Shown here: positions 8,857-17,755 of the stretch, in pieces
Numbering within the stretch: position 1 is the stretch's first letter
How the letters are laid out: each line of letters starts with the position of its first letter
From: Flavobacteriales bacterium 32-34-25
GTDB lineage: Bacteria; Bacteroidota; Bacteroidia; Flavobacteriales; Flavobacteriaceae
DNA length: 35,014 nt
NCBI GenBank assembly: GCA_002280815.1
Contig: NCET01000014.1
Location: 1-35,014, forward strand
Direction of reading: 5' to 3'
The notes under the pieces: model-generated
What the model was told of the DNA's origin: nothing
Seen by the model: the letters and a program-made list of their open reading frames with translations, nothing else
Databases searched by the model: none
Translations under genes and position numbers: made by a program

Positions 8857-9284
8857 AATTTTTCGTTTAATAGTTCAATTTGAAAAACTTCACGACGCAG
8901 ACTAGAACTGGAAAAACGATGATCTCTCGTATTAAAATAGAGTTCAATTCCTTTTTCTTCACAATAACTTCTTCCGGTAAAATCACGTTCTTGATACTCA
9001 TCTCCAACTATACGGACATCAATATGAAAGGCTTTCAAAATATCTTCTAAATCCTGTTCTGTGGCATAAGGCACAATTTCATCAACGAATTTGCAAGCCT
9101 TTAATTGAATGTAACGTTCCACAACAGTTTGGGTGGGTTTATTTTTTTCAGGACGGTCTAATGTTGGATCAGTTTGCAGACCAACAATCAAATAATCACA
9201 ATGCATCTTGGCCTCTTCTAACATTTTAACATGTCCGGCATGTAATAAATCAAAGGCACTAAAAGTTATTCCTGTTTTGATCAT
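8853..9284 (-). CDS. TagD/RfaE-type nucleotidyltransferase (adenylyl- or cytidylyltransferase)
   Basis: The 143-residue protein is a single HxGH-type nucleotidyltransferase domain. FSAFDLLHAGHVKMLEEAK (residues about 8-26) has the HxGH motif, and the C-terminal HRFSSSSLRRE replaces the usual RTEGISTT-like or ISS-x-LR motif. The length fits TagD (glycerol-3-phosphate cytidylyltransferase) and the C-terminal domain of HldE. It is the first gene of the polysaccharide operon, with 546 bases before the divergent frame. No transferase for a CDP-glycerol or ADP-heptose product is visible in the window, so its substrate is open. The nucleotide used (CTP or ATP) cannot be decided by eye. Confidence 0.85.
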   Translation of the reverse strand: MIKTGITFSAFDLLHAGHVKMLEEAKMHCDYLIVGLQTDPTLDRPEKNKPTQTVVERYIQLKACKFVDEIVPYATEQDLEDILKAFHIDVRIVGDEYQERDFTGRSYCEEKGIELYFNTRDHRFSSSSLRREVFQIELLNEKL

Positions 9285-9884
9285 AATTACGTTGTTTAAA
9301 AAATAGTACTAATTCAGTTACCAATAAATGATTGTAGATTAACCTTAAAAAAAGGATGTCGTAAAGAGCAAAATGAGACAAGGGTACCCCGTGAATAGTT
9401 ACATATGTCCTACTCATAAAAGAAAAAAATGTCTTTGTTTATGTGATAAAAAGCGTCTTTAGGGATGCCATACAAAGCCTAAGTATTTTTTTAAAAAACA
9501 CAAAACTTTGAATTATCTGTAACACCCAAAAATGCAATATTACAGTTACAAAATTAACAGGGAGATAAAGACAAAATAGAAGGATTTAGTTGTTAAAAAG
9601 TCTTAATAAGGAATAAATACCATTAAAATTACTACTAAAAGGATTAAAACAGAATTATTTTTACTTTTTAGAAACATTTCTACATTACTAGGAATTGTAG
9701 CTATTGAAACTATCAGGTTGAACAAAAAAACCTTTATTGTTGACAGATAATACTTTTGGATTGTAACCTAATTTTATTTTTAAAAAGCGATCTTAAGATT
9801 CTACGTGGTTGTCAAAGTACGGAACTTTGAATGATGTTGCCAATTCAATTGGATTCGGCGACTATAATATATAATGTTAAAAAA
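9285..9884. promoter_or_regulatory. Divergent intergenic region between the polysaccharide operon and ugd
   Basis: About 600 bases without a convincing gene separate the operon start (minus) from ugd (plus). For ugd, TACTTTTG at 9751-9758 matches the Bacteroidota -7 consensus TAnnTTTG, but no TTG lies at the expected 17-23 base spacing. A perfect 7-bp inverted repeat, TCAAAGT at 9812-9818 and ACTTTGA at 9824-9830 with a 5-base loop, sits 54 bases before the chosen ugd start and could be an operator or a leader hairpin. On the minus strand TAATTTTG lies at 9556-9549, 265 bases before the operon start, with a TTTG 15 bases upstream. The operon therefore probably has a long leader, where antitermination could act. 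Confidence 0.4.
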
Positions 9885-11285
9885 ATGAATTCTAAAATTA
9901 CTAAAATTTGCTGCATTGGTGCCGGATATGTGGGCGGACCAACGATGGCCGTTATCGCCCAAAAATGTCCTCACATACAAGTAACAGTGGTTGATTTAAA
10001 CGGGGAGCGGATTGCCGCCTGGAATGATGAAAATACAGATAATATTCCTATTTACGAACCAGGTTTAAACGCCATCGTTAAAGAAAGTAGAGGAAGAAAC
10101 TTGTTCTTTTCTACTGATGTAGAGCGGGCAATTGATGAAGCTGATGTCATTTTTATATCGGTAAACACCCCAACCAAAACCTATGGCAAAGGCAAAGGCA
10201 TGGCAGCCGATTTGAAATATATCGAGTTGTGTGCCCGACAAATTGCCAAGGTTTCCAAAGACAATAAAATTGTGGTGGAGAAATCGACGTTGCCGGTGAG
10301 AACGGCTGAGGCGATTAAAAGCATTTTGGATAATACCGGAAATGGGGTGAAATTTCAAATTTTGTCCAATCCGGAATTTTTGGCTGAGGGAACTGCGGTT
10401 TCCGATTTGTTGCATCCGGATCGTATCTTAATTGGCGGGGAAGTTGCAACGGAAGAAGGACAAAAAGCGATACAAGCTTTAGTAGATGTCTATGCCAATT
10501 GGGTGGATGCGGATAAGATCCTGACGACTAATGTATGGTCCTCAGAATTGTCAAAACTGACGGCCAATGCTTTTTTGGCGCAACGGATTTCATCCGTAAA
10601 CGCGATGTCGGAGTTGTGTGAAAAAACAGGGGCGGATATCAATGAAGTGGCCAGAGCCATTGGTATGGACAGCCGTATTGGTTCCAAATTCCTAAAATCA
10701 TCCGTTGGTTTTGGAGGCTCCTGTTTTCAAAAAGATATTTTGAACCTGGTTTATATTGCCAAGTCCTACGGCCTGAATGAAGTGGCCGATTATTGGGAAC
10801 AGGTGATTATTATGAATGACCATCAAAAGAAACGTTTTTCGAATAAGATTGTCCAAACACTTTACAATACCGTTGCCGATAAAAAAATTGCCTTTTTGGG
10901 ATGGGCATTCAAGAAAGATACCAATGATACCCGGGAATCTGCCGCTATTTATGTGGCCGATGATTTGATCAATGAGCAGGCCAATATTGCGGTGTATGAT
11001 CCGAAAGTATCTGCCAAAAAAGTGCTGGCCGATCTGGATTATTTAGAAACGAGAACTTCCGAGGCGAACCGCAGTTGTGTGACTTCGTTTGAAGACCCTT
11101 ATGCTGCCTGTTCCGGTGCGCATGCCATAGCGGTGTTAACCGAATGGGATGAGTTTTTGGGTTACGACTGGAAAAGAATTTATGATGGTATGCAAAAACC
11201 GGCTTTCTTGTTTGATGGGAGGAATTTGTTGGATCGTGTCCAATTGGAGGCGATTGGGTTTGTTTATCAAGCTGTCGGCTCTTAA
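9885..11285 (+). CDS. ugd: UDP-glucose 6-dehydrogenase
   Basis: The 466-residue enzyme oxidises UDP-glucose to UDP-glucuronate. It shows the NAD-binding [14 protein letters not shown] near residue 10, [44 protein letters not shown] and the catalytic cysteine in [11 protein letters not shown]. The length and the FLAEGTA motif are like the longer, eukaryote-like UGD branch common in Bacteroidota. The ATG at 9885 is chosen because [14 protein letters not shown] places the Rossmann motif at the normal distance; the frame is open back to an ATG at 9831, but those 18 residues look non-conserved. It is divergent from the polysaccharide operon and may feed glucuronate into the same glycan. Confidence 0.95.
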   Translation: MNSKITKICCIGAGYVGGPTMAVIAQKCPHIQVTVVDLNGERIAAWNDENTDNIPIYEPGLNAIVKESRGRNLFFSTDVERAIDEADVIFISVNTPTKTYGKGKGMAADLKYIELCARQIAKVSKDNKIVVEKSTLPVRTAEAIKSILDNTGNGVKFQILSNPEFLAEGTAVSDLLHPDRILIGGEVATEEGQKAIQALVDVYANWVDADKILTTNVWSSELSKLTANAFLAQRISSVNAMSELCEKTGADINEVARAIGMDSRIGSKFLKSSVGFGGSCFQKDILNLVYIAKSYGLNEVADYWEQVIIMNDHQKKRFSNKIVQTLYNTVADKKIAFLGWAFKKDTNDTRESAAIYVADDLINEQANIAVYDPKVSAKKVLADLDYLETRTSEANRSCVTSFEDPYAACSGAHAIAVLTEWDEFLGYDWKRIYDGMQKPAFLFDGRNLLDRVQLEAIGFVYQAVGS

Positions 11286-11507
11286 GTTTATTAGTACCAA
11301 GTAATAAAAAAAGCTATTCATAAAGGTAAATGGAACTACGCAAGTTCTCCCCAACCGAAATAAAGTTTAGCTATAAATTAGATTCTTAGATTAATCACAG
11401 GCAAAACATAAAGTAATGGTTATTTCATTCAAAAGAAAGACTTACCGAATGGAAAAACATCAAACACTTTTTAAACAAAAAAAATACAACAGTTAAATAA
11501 ATCAAGG

Positions 11508-11972
11508 ATGAATTGGTATGTAGTATACACCAAACCCAAATGGGAAAAAAGAGTAGCAGAGCAATTAAACAGATTAGGGATTAGCTGTTATTGTCCTACA
11601 ACTATTAAAGTCCGCCAATGGTCTGACCGAAAGAAAAAAGTTGAAGTACCACTATTCAACCATTACATATTTGTACAATTATCAGAAAAAGATCGAAATA
11701 TGGTGTTTTTATCTCCCGGGGTTATTCGATATTTATTTTGGCTAGGAAAGCATGCCATTGTAAAAGATGAAGAGATTAACACAATAAAAAAATGGTTAAA
11801 TTCCGGAAATAGCATGGATATTTCTGTTGTCGAGTACAATGTAGGAGCAACGATAAAAGTAAATTCAGGGCCTTTTATCGATCAAAAAGCTATTATTCAA
11901 GAAATAACTAATACTCATTATGTTTTGGTATTAGAATCCCTTGGCTGTGTGCTAAAAATGAAACATTCATGA
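11508..11972 (+). CDS. UpxY-like NusG-paralogue transcription antiterminator
   Basis: The 154-residue protein has an NGN domain: NWYVVYTKPKWEKRVAEQL at the start, then CYCPTTIKVRQWSDRKKKVEVP-like sequence and FNHYIFVQL (residues about 47-57), all typical of UpxY/RfaH-like specialised NusG paralogues. The C-terminal 50 residues (VGATIKVNSGPFIDQKAII) fit a KOW-type domain. In Bacteroides such proteins bind RNA polymerase at their own polysaccharide locus and let it pass terminators in the leader. Here the gene is on the plus strand, 222 bases after ugd and pointing away from the minus-strand polysaccharide operon, so if it acts on that operon it acts in trans. Its target cannot be read. Confidence 0.88.
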   Translation: MNWYVVYTKPKWEKRVAEQLNRLGISCYCPTTIKVRQWSDRKKKVEVPLFNHYIFVQLSEKDRNMVFLSPGVIRYLFWLGKHAIVKDEEINTIKKWLNSGNSMDISVVEYNVGATIKVNSGPFIDQKAIIQEITNTHYVLVLESLGCVLKMKHS

Positions 11973-12039
11973 AAAAATCCTTCAAGTAACTAATCTAATA
12001 GAAAAACAACAAGCCATTGATTGTATATAGTTTAAAATT

Positions 12040-12054
12040 GGATACCTGGTATCC
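12040..12054. other. Perfect 7-1-7 palindrome
   Basis: GGATACC, one T, then GGTATCC form a perfect hyphenated palindrome 67 bases after the antiterminator gene. It is too short and lacks a T-run, so it is not a terminator by itself. It could be a protein-binding site or chance. Confidence 0.35.
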
Positions 12055-12174
12055 GAATAAGAACCCATATAAAAAATAAAAAAGAAACCGTTTAACACGA
12101 GAAGTATTTATCGACGACTAACTTTACAAATTCAAGTTTGAAATCGTTACCATAATTAATCTTTCATTCCCAAA

Positions 12175-12213
12175 AAATGCCCCCAAATAGTTCCTAACTT
12201 CTTGGGGGCATTT
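12175..12213. terminator. Strong hairpin terminator, probably bidirectional
   Basis: AAATGCCCCCAA (12175-12186) and TTGGGGGCATTT (12202-12213) form a perfect 12-bp stem with a 15-base loop. Read on the minus strand the stem is followed by a run of T (six including stem bases), which suits termination of the small XRE gene at 12273-12479. Read on the plus strand it would stop transcripts from ugd and the antiterminator gene, although the T-run there is poor. Confidence 0.75.
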
Positions 12214-12272
12214 CCTGTTTTATGGCAGAGCTACTTTTTTTTGTAACTACACCGCCATTGCGTCTAAATTAT

Positions 12273-12479
12273 TTAATAGTCTAATCTAAAAAGCTCACTT
12301 TTTTTGATACCGAGTATTTTTACCAATCGGTCTAGTTTAGATAATTTTAAATCAACTTTACCTTTTTCAATTTTATTGTAATCATTAATGGTTATTTCCA
12401 TTTGAATAGCAACGTATTCTTTACTCAAATTACTTTGCTCTCGAATCTCTTTAATCTTTAAACCAAACATATCCCTCAT
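12273..12479 (-). CDS. Small XRE-family HTH regulator (copy 1)
   Basis: The 68-residue protein is a single Cro/C1-type helix-turn-helix: LKIKEIREQSNLSKEYVAIQM with the recognition helix in ITINDYNKIEKGKVDL, then LSKLDRLVKILGIKKSELF. It probably binds DNA as a dimer. It is divergent from an AraC regulator gene 381 bases away, and a similar 76-residue protein is encoded at 15111-15341. A -7-like TAATTTTG lies at 12547-12540 before it, without a clear -33 box. It ends 59 bases before a strong terminator. No toxin partner is visible next to it. Confidence 0.85.
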   Translation of the reverse strand: MRDMFGLKIKEIREQSNLSKEYVAIQMEITINDYNKIEKGKVDLKLSKLDRLVKILGIKKSELFRLDY

Positions 12480-12860
12480 AAATTAAAAATTAATAAATTA
12501 AATGTCTACTAAACAACTGCAGCTTTGTACTTACTAAGGCAAAATTATATAGTAAAAATGATATGAGAAAACAGCTTATAAAACTACCCGCTTTTAAATA
12601 AAAACTTTTAAGTTTTTGACAACATTAGTATTTATTTTAAGTTTTAATTAAAAAACAAAAAAGAGTAATTAAATACCAAAAAAACATAATTTAAAAAAAA
12701 AGTATTTAGCATTATATTTTAAGGCATAAGCCTTTTTTTTTAACAATTTAATCAATAAGTAGTATTATTAAAACCTATAAAATAATTTTACTTAGAGTCA
12801 GTCTGAAAACCCTAATTAATGACTCTATCTTATTCTAAAAAAACTAATTATTTTTCATAA
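12480..12860. other. AT-rich divergent intergenic region
   Basis: About 380 bases of very AT-rich sequence between the divergent XRE and AraC genes. It holds a TAATTTTG on the minus strand (12547-12540) that could serve the XRE gene. I see no gene, RNA structure or clear repeat in the rest. Confidence 0.4.
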
Positions 12861-14045
12861 ATGATATTATTAAAAATACTACTATTTATTTCCGGCATTT
12901 TAGGTCTGATTGTTTCCATTATTTTATCCAAAAATTACAAGTCGAATAAAATTATAAATATTTATTTTATTCTCTTTTTATTGATAGTTTCATTGAGACA
13001 ATTGATAATAGGAATACATTATCTTTATTTTGAAAATTATTCTCAGGACAGTTCTTTCGAACAGTCAACATTCTTAATTCTGGTATTACCATTGATCTAT
13101 TTATATTTTAAAAATTTATCAATGGAGATTGAATCATTCAATGGAGTAGAATTTTTGAAAATTTATATTTTCCCGGTATTGCTTTTTGCAACTATATGTT
13201 ATCAAACACATTTCATGTTACAGCACGAATATATTCGGTATGATTTAATCTTGTATTTAATACAGGTAGTGTTTTCAATGGTATATCTTTTTTTATGTTT
13301 TGAAAAAATATCCAAAAAGAAATGGCTCACAAAAGAAAGTAGCACTAAAAAATTCCAAAATAGCTTACTACGGAAATGGACTAAACTACTAACCATTTCA
13401 ATTCTTCTAATTGCTATAAAACATCTATTCTTGTTTATTATGAAAATATTCAATAATGAAGAACCTGCACTGTTTACTTACCACCCAGTAACAAGCATAA
13501 TGATTTTGATTATTTGTTTTAAAATATTGTATAATCCTGAAATATTTTATGGCTATAGCTTTCTTAACTCAAAAATTAATAAAAATCAACATTTCGATCT
13601 AAGGTTTGATAATATTTGGCATATATCCAATAATGTTACACCTAAAAACCAGCAGGACAAAGCCTTACAAAATAAAATTGAATCAAATATTTTAAAATAC
13701 ATAGAACAAATTGAAAAAACAGTACTGGAGAATGATCTGTTGGCAAAGTCAGATATAACAATCAATGATATTGCAAACAAACTAAATATCCCCAAAAGTC
13801 ATTTAATTTATTTGTTTAAATACCATTCCAACGTTTCCTTCATTGAATTAAAAAAAACCGTAAGAGTTTATTATGCAACCAAATTAATCCATGATAATTT
13901 TTTAAAAGCGAACACCCTAAACTGCTTAAGTAAAAGAGTCGGATTCAGTTCCTATGACCCTTTTTATCGCAGCTTTAAGGAAGTTACCGGAAATAGTCCC
14001 ATAGAATATTATAACCTTATCAGGGTCAACGAGTTGACAAATTAA
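12861..14045 (+). CDS. Membrane-anchored AraC-family regulator (copy 1)
   Basis: The 394-residue protein has about seven hydrophobic segments in residues 1-230 and an AraC/XylS DNA-binding domain at the C-terminus. The two helix-turn-helices are seen in ITINDIANKLNIPKSHLIYLF and in LNCLSKRVGFSSYDPFYRSF, ending KEVTGNSPIEYY, the family's typical tail. This layout (multi-helix membrane sensor, then AraC domain) is widespread in Flavobacteriia; ligands are unknown. A paralogue is encoded at 15773-16942 with the same plan and the shared phrase KIINIYF/RIINIYL in the N-terminus. It is divergent from XRE copy 1. Confidence 0.9.
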   Translation: MILLKILLFISGILGLIVSIILSKNYKSNKIINIYFILFLLIVSLRQLIIGIHYLYFENYSQDSSFEQSTFLILVLPLIYLYFKNLSMEIESFNGVEFLKIYIFPVLLFATICYQTHFMLQHEYIRYDLILYLIQVVFSMVYLFLCFEKISKKKWLTKESSTKKFQNSLLRKWTKLLTISILLIAIKHLFLFIMKIFNNEEPALFTYHPVTSIMILIICFKILYNPEIFYGYSFLNSKINKNQHFDLRFDNIWHISNNVTPKNQQDKALQNKIESNILKYIEQIEKTVLENDLLAKSDITINDIANKLNIPKSHLIYLFKYHSNVSFIELKKTVRVYYATKLIHDNFLKANTLNCLSKRVGFSSYDPFYRSFKEVTGNSPIEYYNLIRVNELTN

Positions 14046-14563
14046 CCTGTTTACTACCTCTTATTATTATCTATTATTATTATTATTTCGACATCAAACA
14101 ACTAATTCTAAATCATTTAATTACACAAATTATTCCTCCAAAATTAAATAGTAATCACTACAGTTTTATTCAAAACTACTAAGAAAAATAAAAGGAAATG
14201 ACTGCCTCTTTGCTCTTGAAGTACTTTTTTACATACCTCACTAGGCAGATATCCAAAGCACACAATACCAATCTTTTAAAATAAATATCTCCTTACCTTA
14301 AAAAGGAAACTGTAAAACCGAAAAGGAATTAATACCATTTTTTTTTACCCCAAAAAAAAATATCAATACTAATTTTACAGTGTCAATTAATTTTTTAATC
14401 ATTCAAAAGATTGGTAATAAATTTTTGTAACAAAACTAAACACACAAGTTTTACATTCTATGCTAAGATTAAACTACAAAGATTTTTTTATAAATTTTAT
14501 TTGATGAATTATTATAAGACTGCAAAACCAGTAATTTAAAAAAAAATCAATTACTAATAAGGA
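14046..14563. other. AT-rich intergenic region with no recognisable feature
   Basis: About 520 bases after AraC copy 1. I see no convincing gene, RNA or repeat on either strand; base runs of A and T dominate. Confidence 0.4.
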
Positions 14564-15090
14564 TTGTTGATAATTGATTATTGGAAAACTCATTTTAATC
14601 TAATTACTAATTATAAAATAAGAACTACATTGAAAATTTTAAAATACATCATCAACGAACAAAAAATACCTATCATTTTTAGTACCACCATAACCCATAA
14701 TGAAGTTTTGTCATCTGGATTATCAGCCGGTTTCCTGATTTTAAATTTTGATCTTAATTATAAGAAATTCCAAGTGAAATGCTATGGAGAAAGCACTTAA
14801 CTGAACATTAAAAAATCAGCAGAAGATGAAGCTGTAATTGAAAACTTTTTAAATAACCAATTCTATACAATGAGAATGTAATATTTTAAATACTAGCAAA
14901 ATAAGGATTTCCCAGATTGATATAATTTTACAATAGCGGTCTTGTAAGTGATATCAAAAACAAGTCTAAAATTGTTTCAACAATTATATTTACTTTAAAA
15001 AAACAAGAAGTTTTCAAATTGAAAGTTAAAAAAAACGAATATTCGGATAGAGTACACTTTTTACAAGTAAAAGGTTTTACACCTAAATAA
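14564..15090 (+). pseudogene. Decayed coding remnant of unknown family
   Basis: The first part is a 78-codon frame from a TTG at 14564 to a TAA at 14798-14800. The same frame continues after that stop for 26 more sense codons with protein-like composition (LNIKKSAEDEAVIENF) to a TAA at 14879-14881. In a different frame, 14932-15090 reads as a further 52 residues (VSDIKNKSKIVSTIIF and VHFLQVKGFTPK at the end). The pattern of one internal stop plus a shift suggests one degraded gene of about 170 codons. No start with a usual ATG is visible and I do not recognise the product. It could also be chance open frame in AT-rich DNA. Confidence 0.35.
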
Positions 15091-15110
15091 ATAGCATGAA
15101 AAAGTTACAA

Positions 15111-15341
15111 TTAATTAGATTGGTTAAAAAAAGCTGAAACATCAAACTTAAAAATAAATTCGATACTTACACCCAATACTTTCGCAATCTTAACCAGTTT
15201 TGAAATGGTTATATCGACTTCTCCCCTTTCTATTTTACCATATCCACTAGTGCTCATTTTCAGCTCATCTGCAACATATTCACGAGTTAGGTTTTTTAAC
15301 TCTCTTATTTTTTTTATATTTTTATAAACTATAGGATCCAT
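15111..15341 (-). CDS. Small XRE-family HTH regulator (copy 2)
   Basis: The 76-residue protein has a Cro/C1 helix-turn-helix: KNIKKIRELKNLTREYVAD, then MSTSGYGKIERGEVDITISK and LVKIAKVLGVSIEFIF. It is a clear paralogue of the protein at 12273-12479 (shared pattern KI-REL/Q-NL-EYVA, Y-KIE-G-VD, KL-LGI/V). It lies on the same strand as AraC copy 2, downstream of it by 431 bases. An inverted repeat, AGTTAT (15352-15357) and ATAACT (15368-15373), lies just upstream of its start and could be an operator. TAATTTTG at 15430-15423 matches the -7 element. Confidence 0.85.
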   Translation of the reverse strand: MDPIVYKNIKKIRELKNLTREYVADELKMSTSGYGKIERGEVDITISKLVKIAKVLGVSIEFIFKFDVSAFFNQSN

Positions 15342-15772
15342 TTCAACTAAAAGTTATCAGACGTGGTATAACTGTAAATAATTACGACAAAAAAGAATGA
15401 TTTTTATTTTCAGATAGATCATCAAAATTACAAATAATGGCTCCCTCAGTCCATATTAATAGTGACAAATATTCCTTAAAAAGGACATTTTAACACGTTT
15501 ATAAATATAAACTTACCTTTATTTGTGTTTTTAAACGATGTTAACAAACCATTCGTCAATGTTTTGAAATAAAAGCACCTATATTATAAGATTTTGAGTA
15601 TGATAGGCTATAAAATACCAAAGAAAATCCGGCAAAAGAATCGCAACAATATTGCATTCCGATAAAAGAGGTTATACTATTTCAAAACAGAAATAAGTCG
15701 GTTTGATAGAAGATTAATCAAAAAAAGAAGAAAATTGATTGATAAAAAAAAGTACTAGCCTTTTTAATATAT
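15342..15772. other. Intergenic region upstream of XRE copy 2
   Basis: About 430 bases between AraC copy 2 and XRE copy 2, both on the minus strand. It holds the possible operator and -7 element described for XRE copy 2. Short protein-like phrases occur (for example around 15600-15700) but they are too short to support a gene. Confidence 0.35.
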
Positions 15773-16942
15773 CTATTTTTTACTGTAACCTTTACTATAC
15801 AACTGTGGAGTTGTACCCGTAATTTCTTTAAAAGTGATAAAAAAAGGATTATAGGAGGAGAAACCAACTTTAGCTGCCAAAGAGTCTAGTGTATTCGATT
15901 TTAAATAGTCTTTTTCGATTAAATTAATAGCATCATAAATGCGTATAATTTTTTTAAAATCGGTAAAACTAACCTTAGAGTGGTATTTAAAAACAAAAGT
16001 AATATGACTTTTAGGAATTTCTAATTTATTTGCAATATCGTTTATGGTAACAGATGATTTTCTAAAAATTTCATGTTTAAGAACTAAATTCTCTATATCT
16101 GACAAGTAAACAGGAATAAATTCTGATATCTTTTCATGTAAAACTAAATCTTGACCGTTAACTATTTTTTCCTTTATCTTGATAATCCAAAAATCTTTTA
16201 AAATATAATTGGATACACGATTCTCTTTAATTTTTTTGTAGACATCATTATAGCCGTATAAAATTTCGGGTGTACTCAGAATTTTAAAAAAAATAAAATC
16301 AAATAATAATGCTGAAATCCATTGATAGTTTTGACCGAAAGAATACTTTTCAATTTCAATTTCGATAAATAAAACTATAAGTAACCTAATACTTATCAGA
16401 CAGCTTACTACAAAAAGAAAAACGGTCCATTTTTTCAACACCTGATTTTGTACCTTGGCAGTAATCACTTCTGTCTTCCGAAACCAAATATTCTCCTGCA
16501 AAAAATTAAAGCATAAGAATAAATAAAACAAATGAAATAGAAAAAAAATAAGATAGAAAACAGAACGGGATGAGAATGAAAAGATAGAAAAATTATCAAA
16601 TACAATAATGCCTAATCCTAATAATATAGGAAATATAAAATGTTTTAATTCTTTGGGATCAAAAATTTTCTTATCAGCTACTAAATTTTTGAAATACAAG
16701 TACAGTGAAGGAAACGCTATTGGAAAAAAAATAATATAGTAAGAGTGAAAATGGTTCAAAAACATGAGTATTCCAAATCCGTTTAACCCATTTAAAAAAA
16801 ATTTAACAGATAAGAGACTAAATATAACAAGTAAATAAATATTTATTATTCTGTTTGTTTTAAACCTCATTGAGATAATTGCAACACTAATTATCCCTAG
16901 AATTCCAGATAGAATATAAAACAGATTAAATAAAGAGACCAT
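15773..16942 (-). CDS. Membrane-anchored AraC-family regulator (copy 2)
   Basis: The 389-residue protein has about seven hydrophobic segments in residues 1-230 (start MVSLFNLFYILSGILGIIS) and a C-terminal AraC domain with VTINDIANKLEIPKSHITFVF and LDSLAAKVGFSSYNPFFITF, ending KEITGTTPQLYS. It is a paralogue of the protein at 12861-14045 along the whole length. The role is a membrane-linked transcription regulator with unknown signal. A consensus-like promoter precedes it at 17053-17022. It is followed in the same direction by XRE copy 2. Confidence 0.9.
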   Translation of the reverse strand: MVSLFNLFYILSGILGIISVAIISMRFKTNRIINIYLLVIFSLLSVKFFLNGLNGFGILMFLNHFHSYYIIFFPIAFPSLYLYFKNLVADKKIFDPKELKHFIFPILLGLGIIVFDNFSIFSFSSRSVFYLIFFLFHLFYLFLCFNFLQENIWFRKTEVITAKVQNQVLKKWTVFLFVVSCLISIRLLIVLFIEIEIEKYSFGQNYQWISALLFDFIFFKILSTPEILYGYNDVYKKIKENRVSNYILKDFWIIKIKEKIVNGQDLVLHEKISEFIPVYLSDIENLVLKHEIFRKSSVTINDIANKLEIPKSHITFVFKYHSKVSFTDFKKIIRIYDAINLIEKDYLKSNTLDSLAAKVGFSSYNPFFITFKEITGTTPQLYSKGYSKK

Positions 16943-17021
16943 AGTTTCAAAATAATTAAGTAATCAATCTATGAGAGGAACTATTAAAATATTTTTTTTA
17001 TAAATTTTCTCCAAAGACTTA

Positions 17022-17053
17022 CAAATATATTTTCTTCCCAAAATATTTGACAA
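17022..17053 (-). promoter_or_regulatory. Bacteroidota-type promoter of AraC copy 2
   Basis: On the minus strand TTG at 17053-17051 and TATATTTG at 17029-17022 are separated by 21 bases. This fits the flavobacterial TTG-N17..23-TAnnTTTG consensus. Transcription would begin about 70 bases before the start codon at 16942. Confidence 0.45.
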
Positions 17054-17223
17054 GACAAAAGTAAAGCTTAAACATCTCAAAAAACAAAATCATATTTGCC
17101 AAAAACTTAAAAATCCTTACCAAAAAGATTAAAAAAAAAATTACACTATTTCAACAGCTCTTTTGTACTTCCAATTTCATAAATTCGTTTGATCAATATA
17201 AAATAACTTCATTCATATCAAAA

Positions 17224-17490
17224 ATGACAACACCTAAAACGTACTTTTTTATCATAGCAAATTGTCTAATAATAATTATACTAATTTTAAAATGGATAAA
17301 ACACAAGGAATATAAACAAAATAAGACCCACTTTATAAACTGTTTCTATTATCCTAGTTATAAAATAATCAATTCAAGAAGTAGGAATTCAAAAAAAAAT
17401 AAATTGATACAAAATAATTTGAGTTTAACCATTTTGACTTTATTAGGTATTCAATTGATTGGTATTTTATTATTTAATTTTTTAAAATAG
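17224..17490 (+). CDS. Small putative membrane protein of unknown function
   Basis: An 88-residue ORF with an ATG start. It has two hydrophobic helices, about residues 8-24 (FFIIANCLIIIILIL) and 68-87 (LTILTLLGIQLIGILLFNFL), joined by a basic, tyrosine- and asparagine-rich loop. No family is recognised. It is divergent from AraC copy 2 and followed by about 580 bases without genes. The composition is very AT-rich, so a chance ORF is possible, but the two clean membrane segments favour a real gene. Confidence 0.4.
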   Translation: MTTPKTYFFIIANCLIIIILILKWIKHKEYKQNKTHFINCFYYPSYKIINSRSRNSKKNKLIQNNLSLTILTLLGIQLIGILLFNFLK

Positions 17491-17755
17491 CATCCATGTT
17501 ATTAATTACAACAGATATGTAATTCAAAAATAAGAAAGAAGTATTCAGTAAAAATCAGAATGAAGGCAATAATATTTTTAATATCTTATAAACCTTTATT
17601 TTTTTCTAAAGAGCCTTATTGGATTAAAAACTTTTCTTTACCTTTACACAGTTGTAAATAAAAACTATGAAAGTCTAGTGACCCTATTAGTGATCCCGCT
17701 CTTAAATATTATAAATAAAGCCCCATTTTCCTGGGATTAACATAAAGGTTTCGGA

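Noticed and set aside
9549-9575. Consensus promoter for the polysaccharide operon on the minus strand
   Set aside because: TAATTTTG is a good -7 element, but the TTTG lies only 15 bases upstream, too close for the flavobacterial pattern, so it is mentioned only within the intergenic entry.
10065-10415. Minus-strand 116-codon frame inside ugd
   Set aside because: It lies wholly within the well-supported ugd coding sequence and has no protein-like features; it is a shadow frame.
15600-15720. Possible transposase fragment (a short HSDKRGYT-like phrase)
   Set aside because: The phrase is only a few residues long, stops surround it, and no other part of a transposase is visible.
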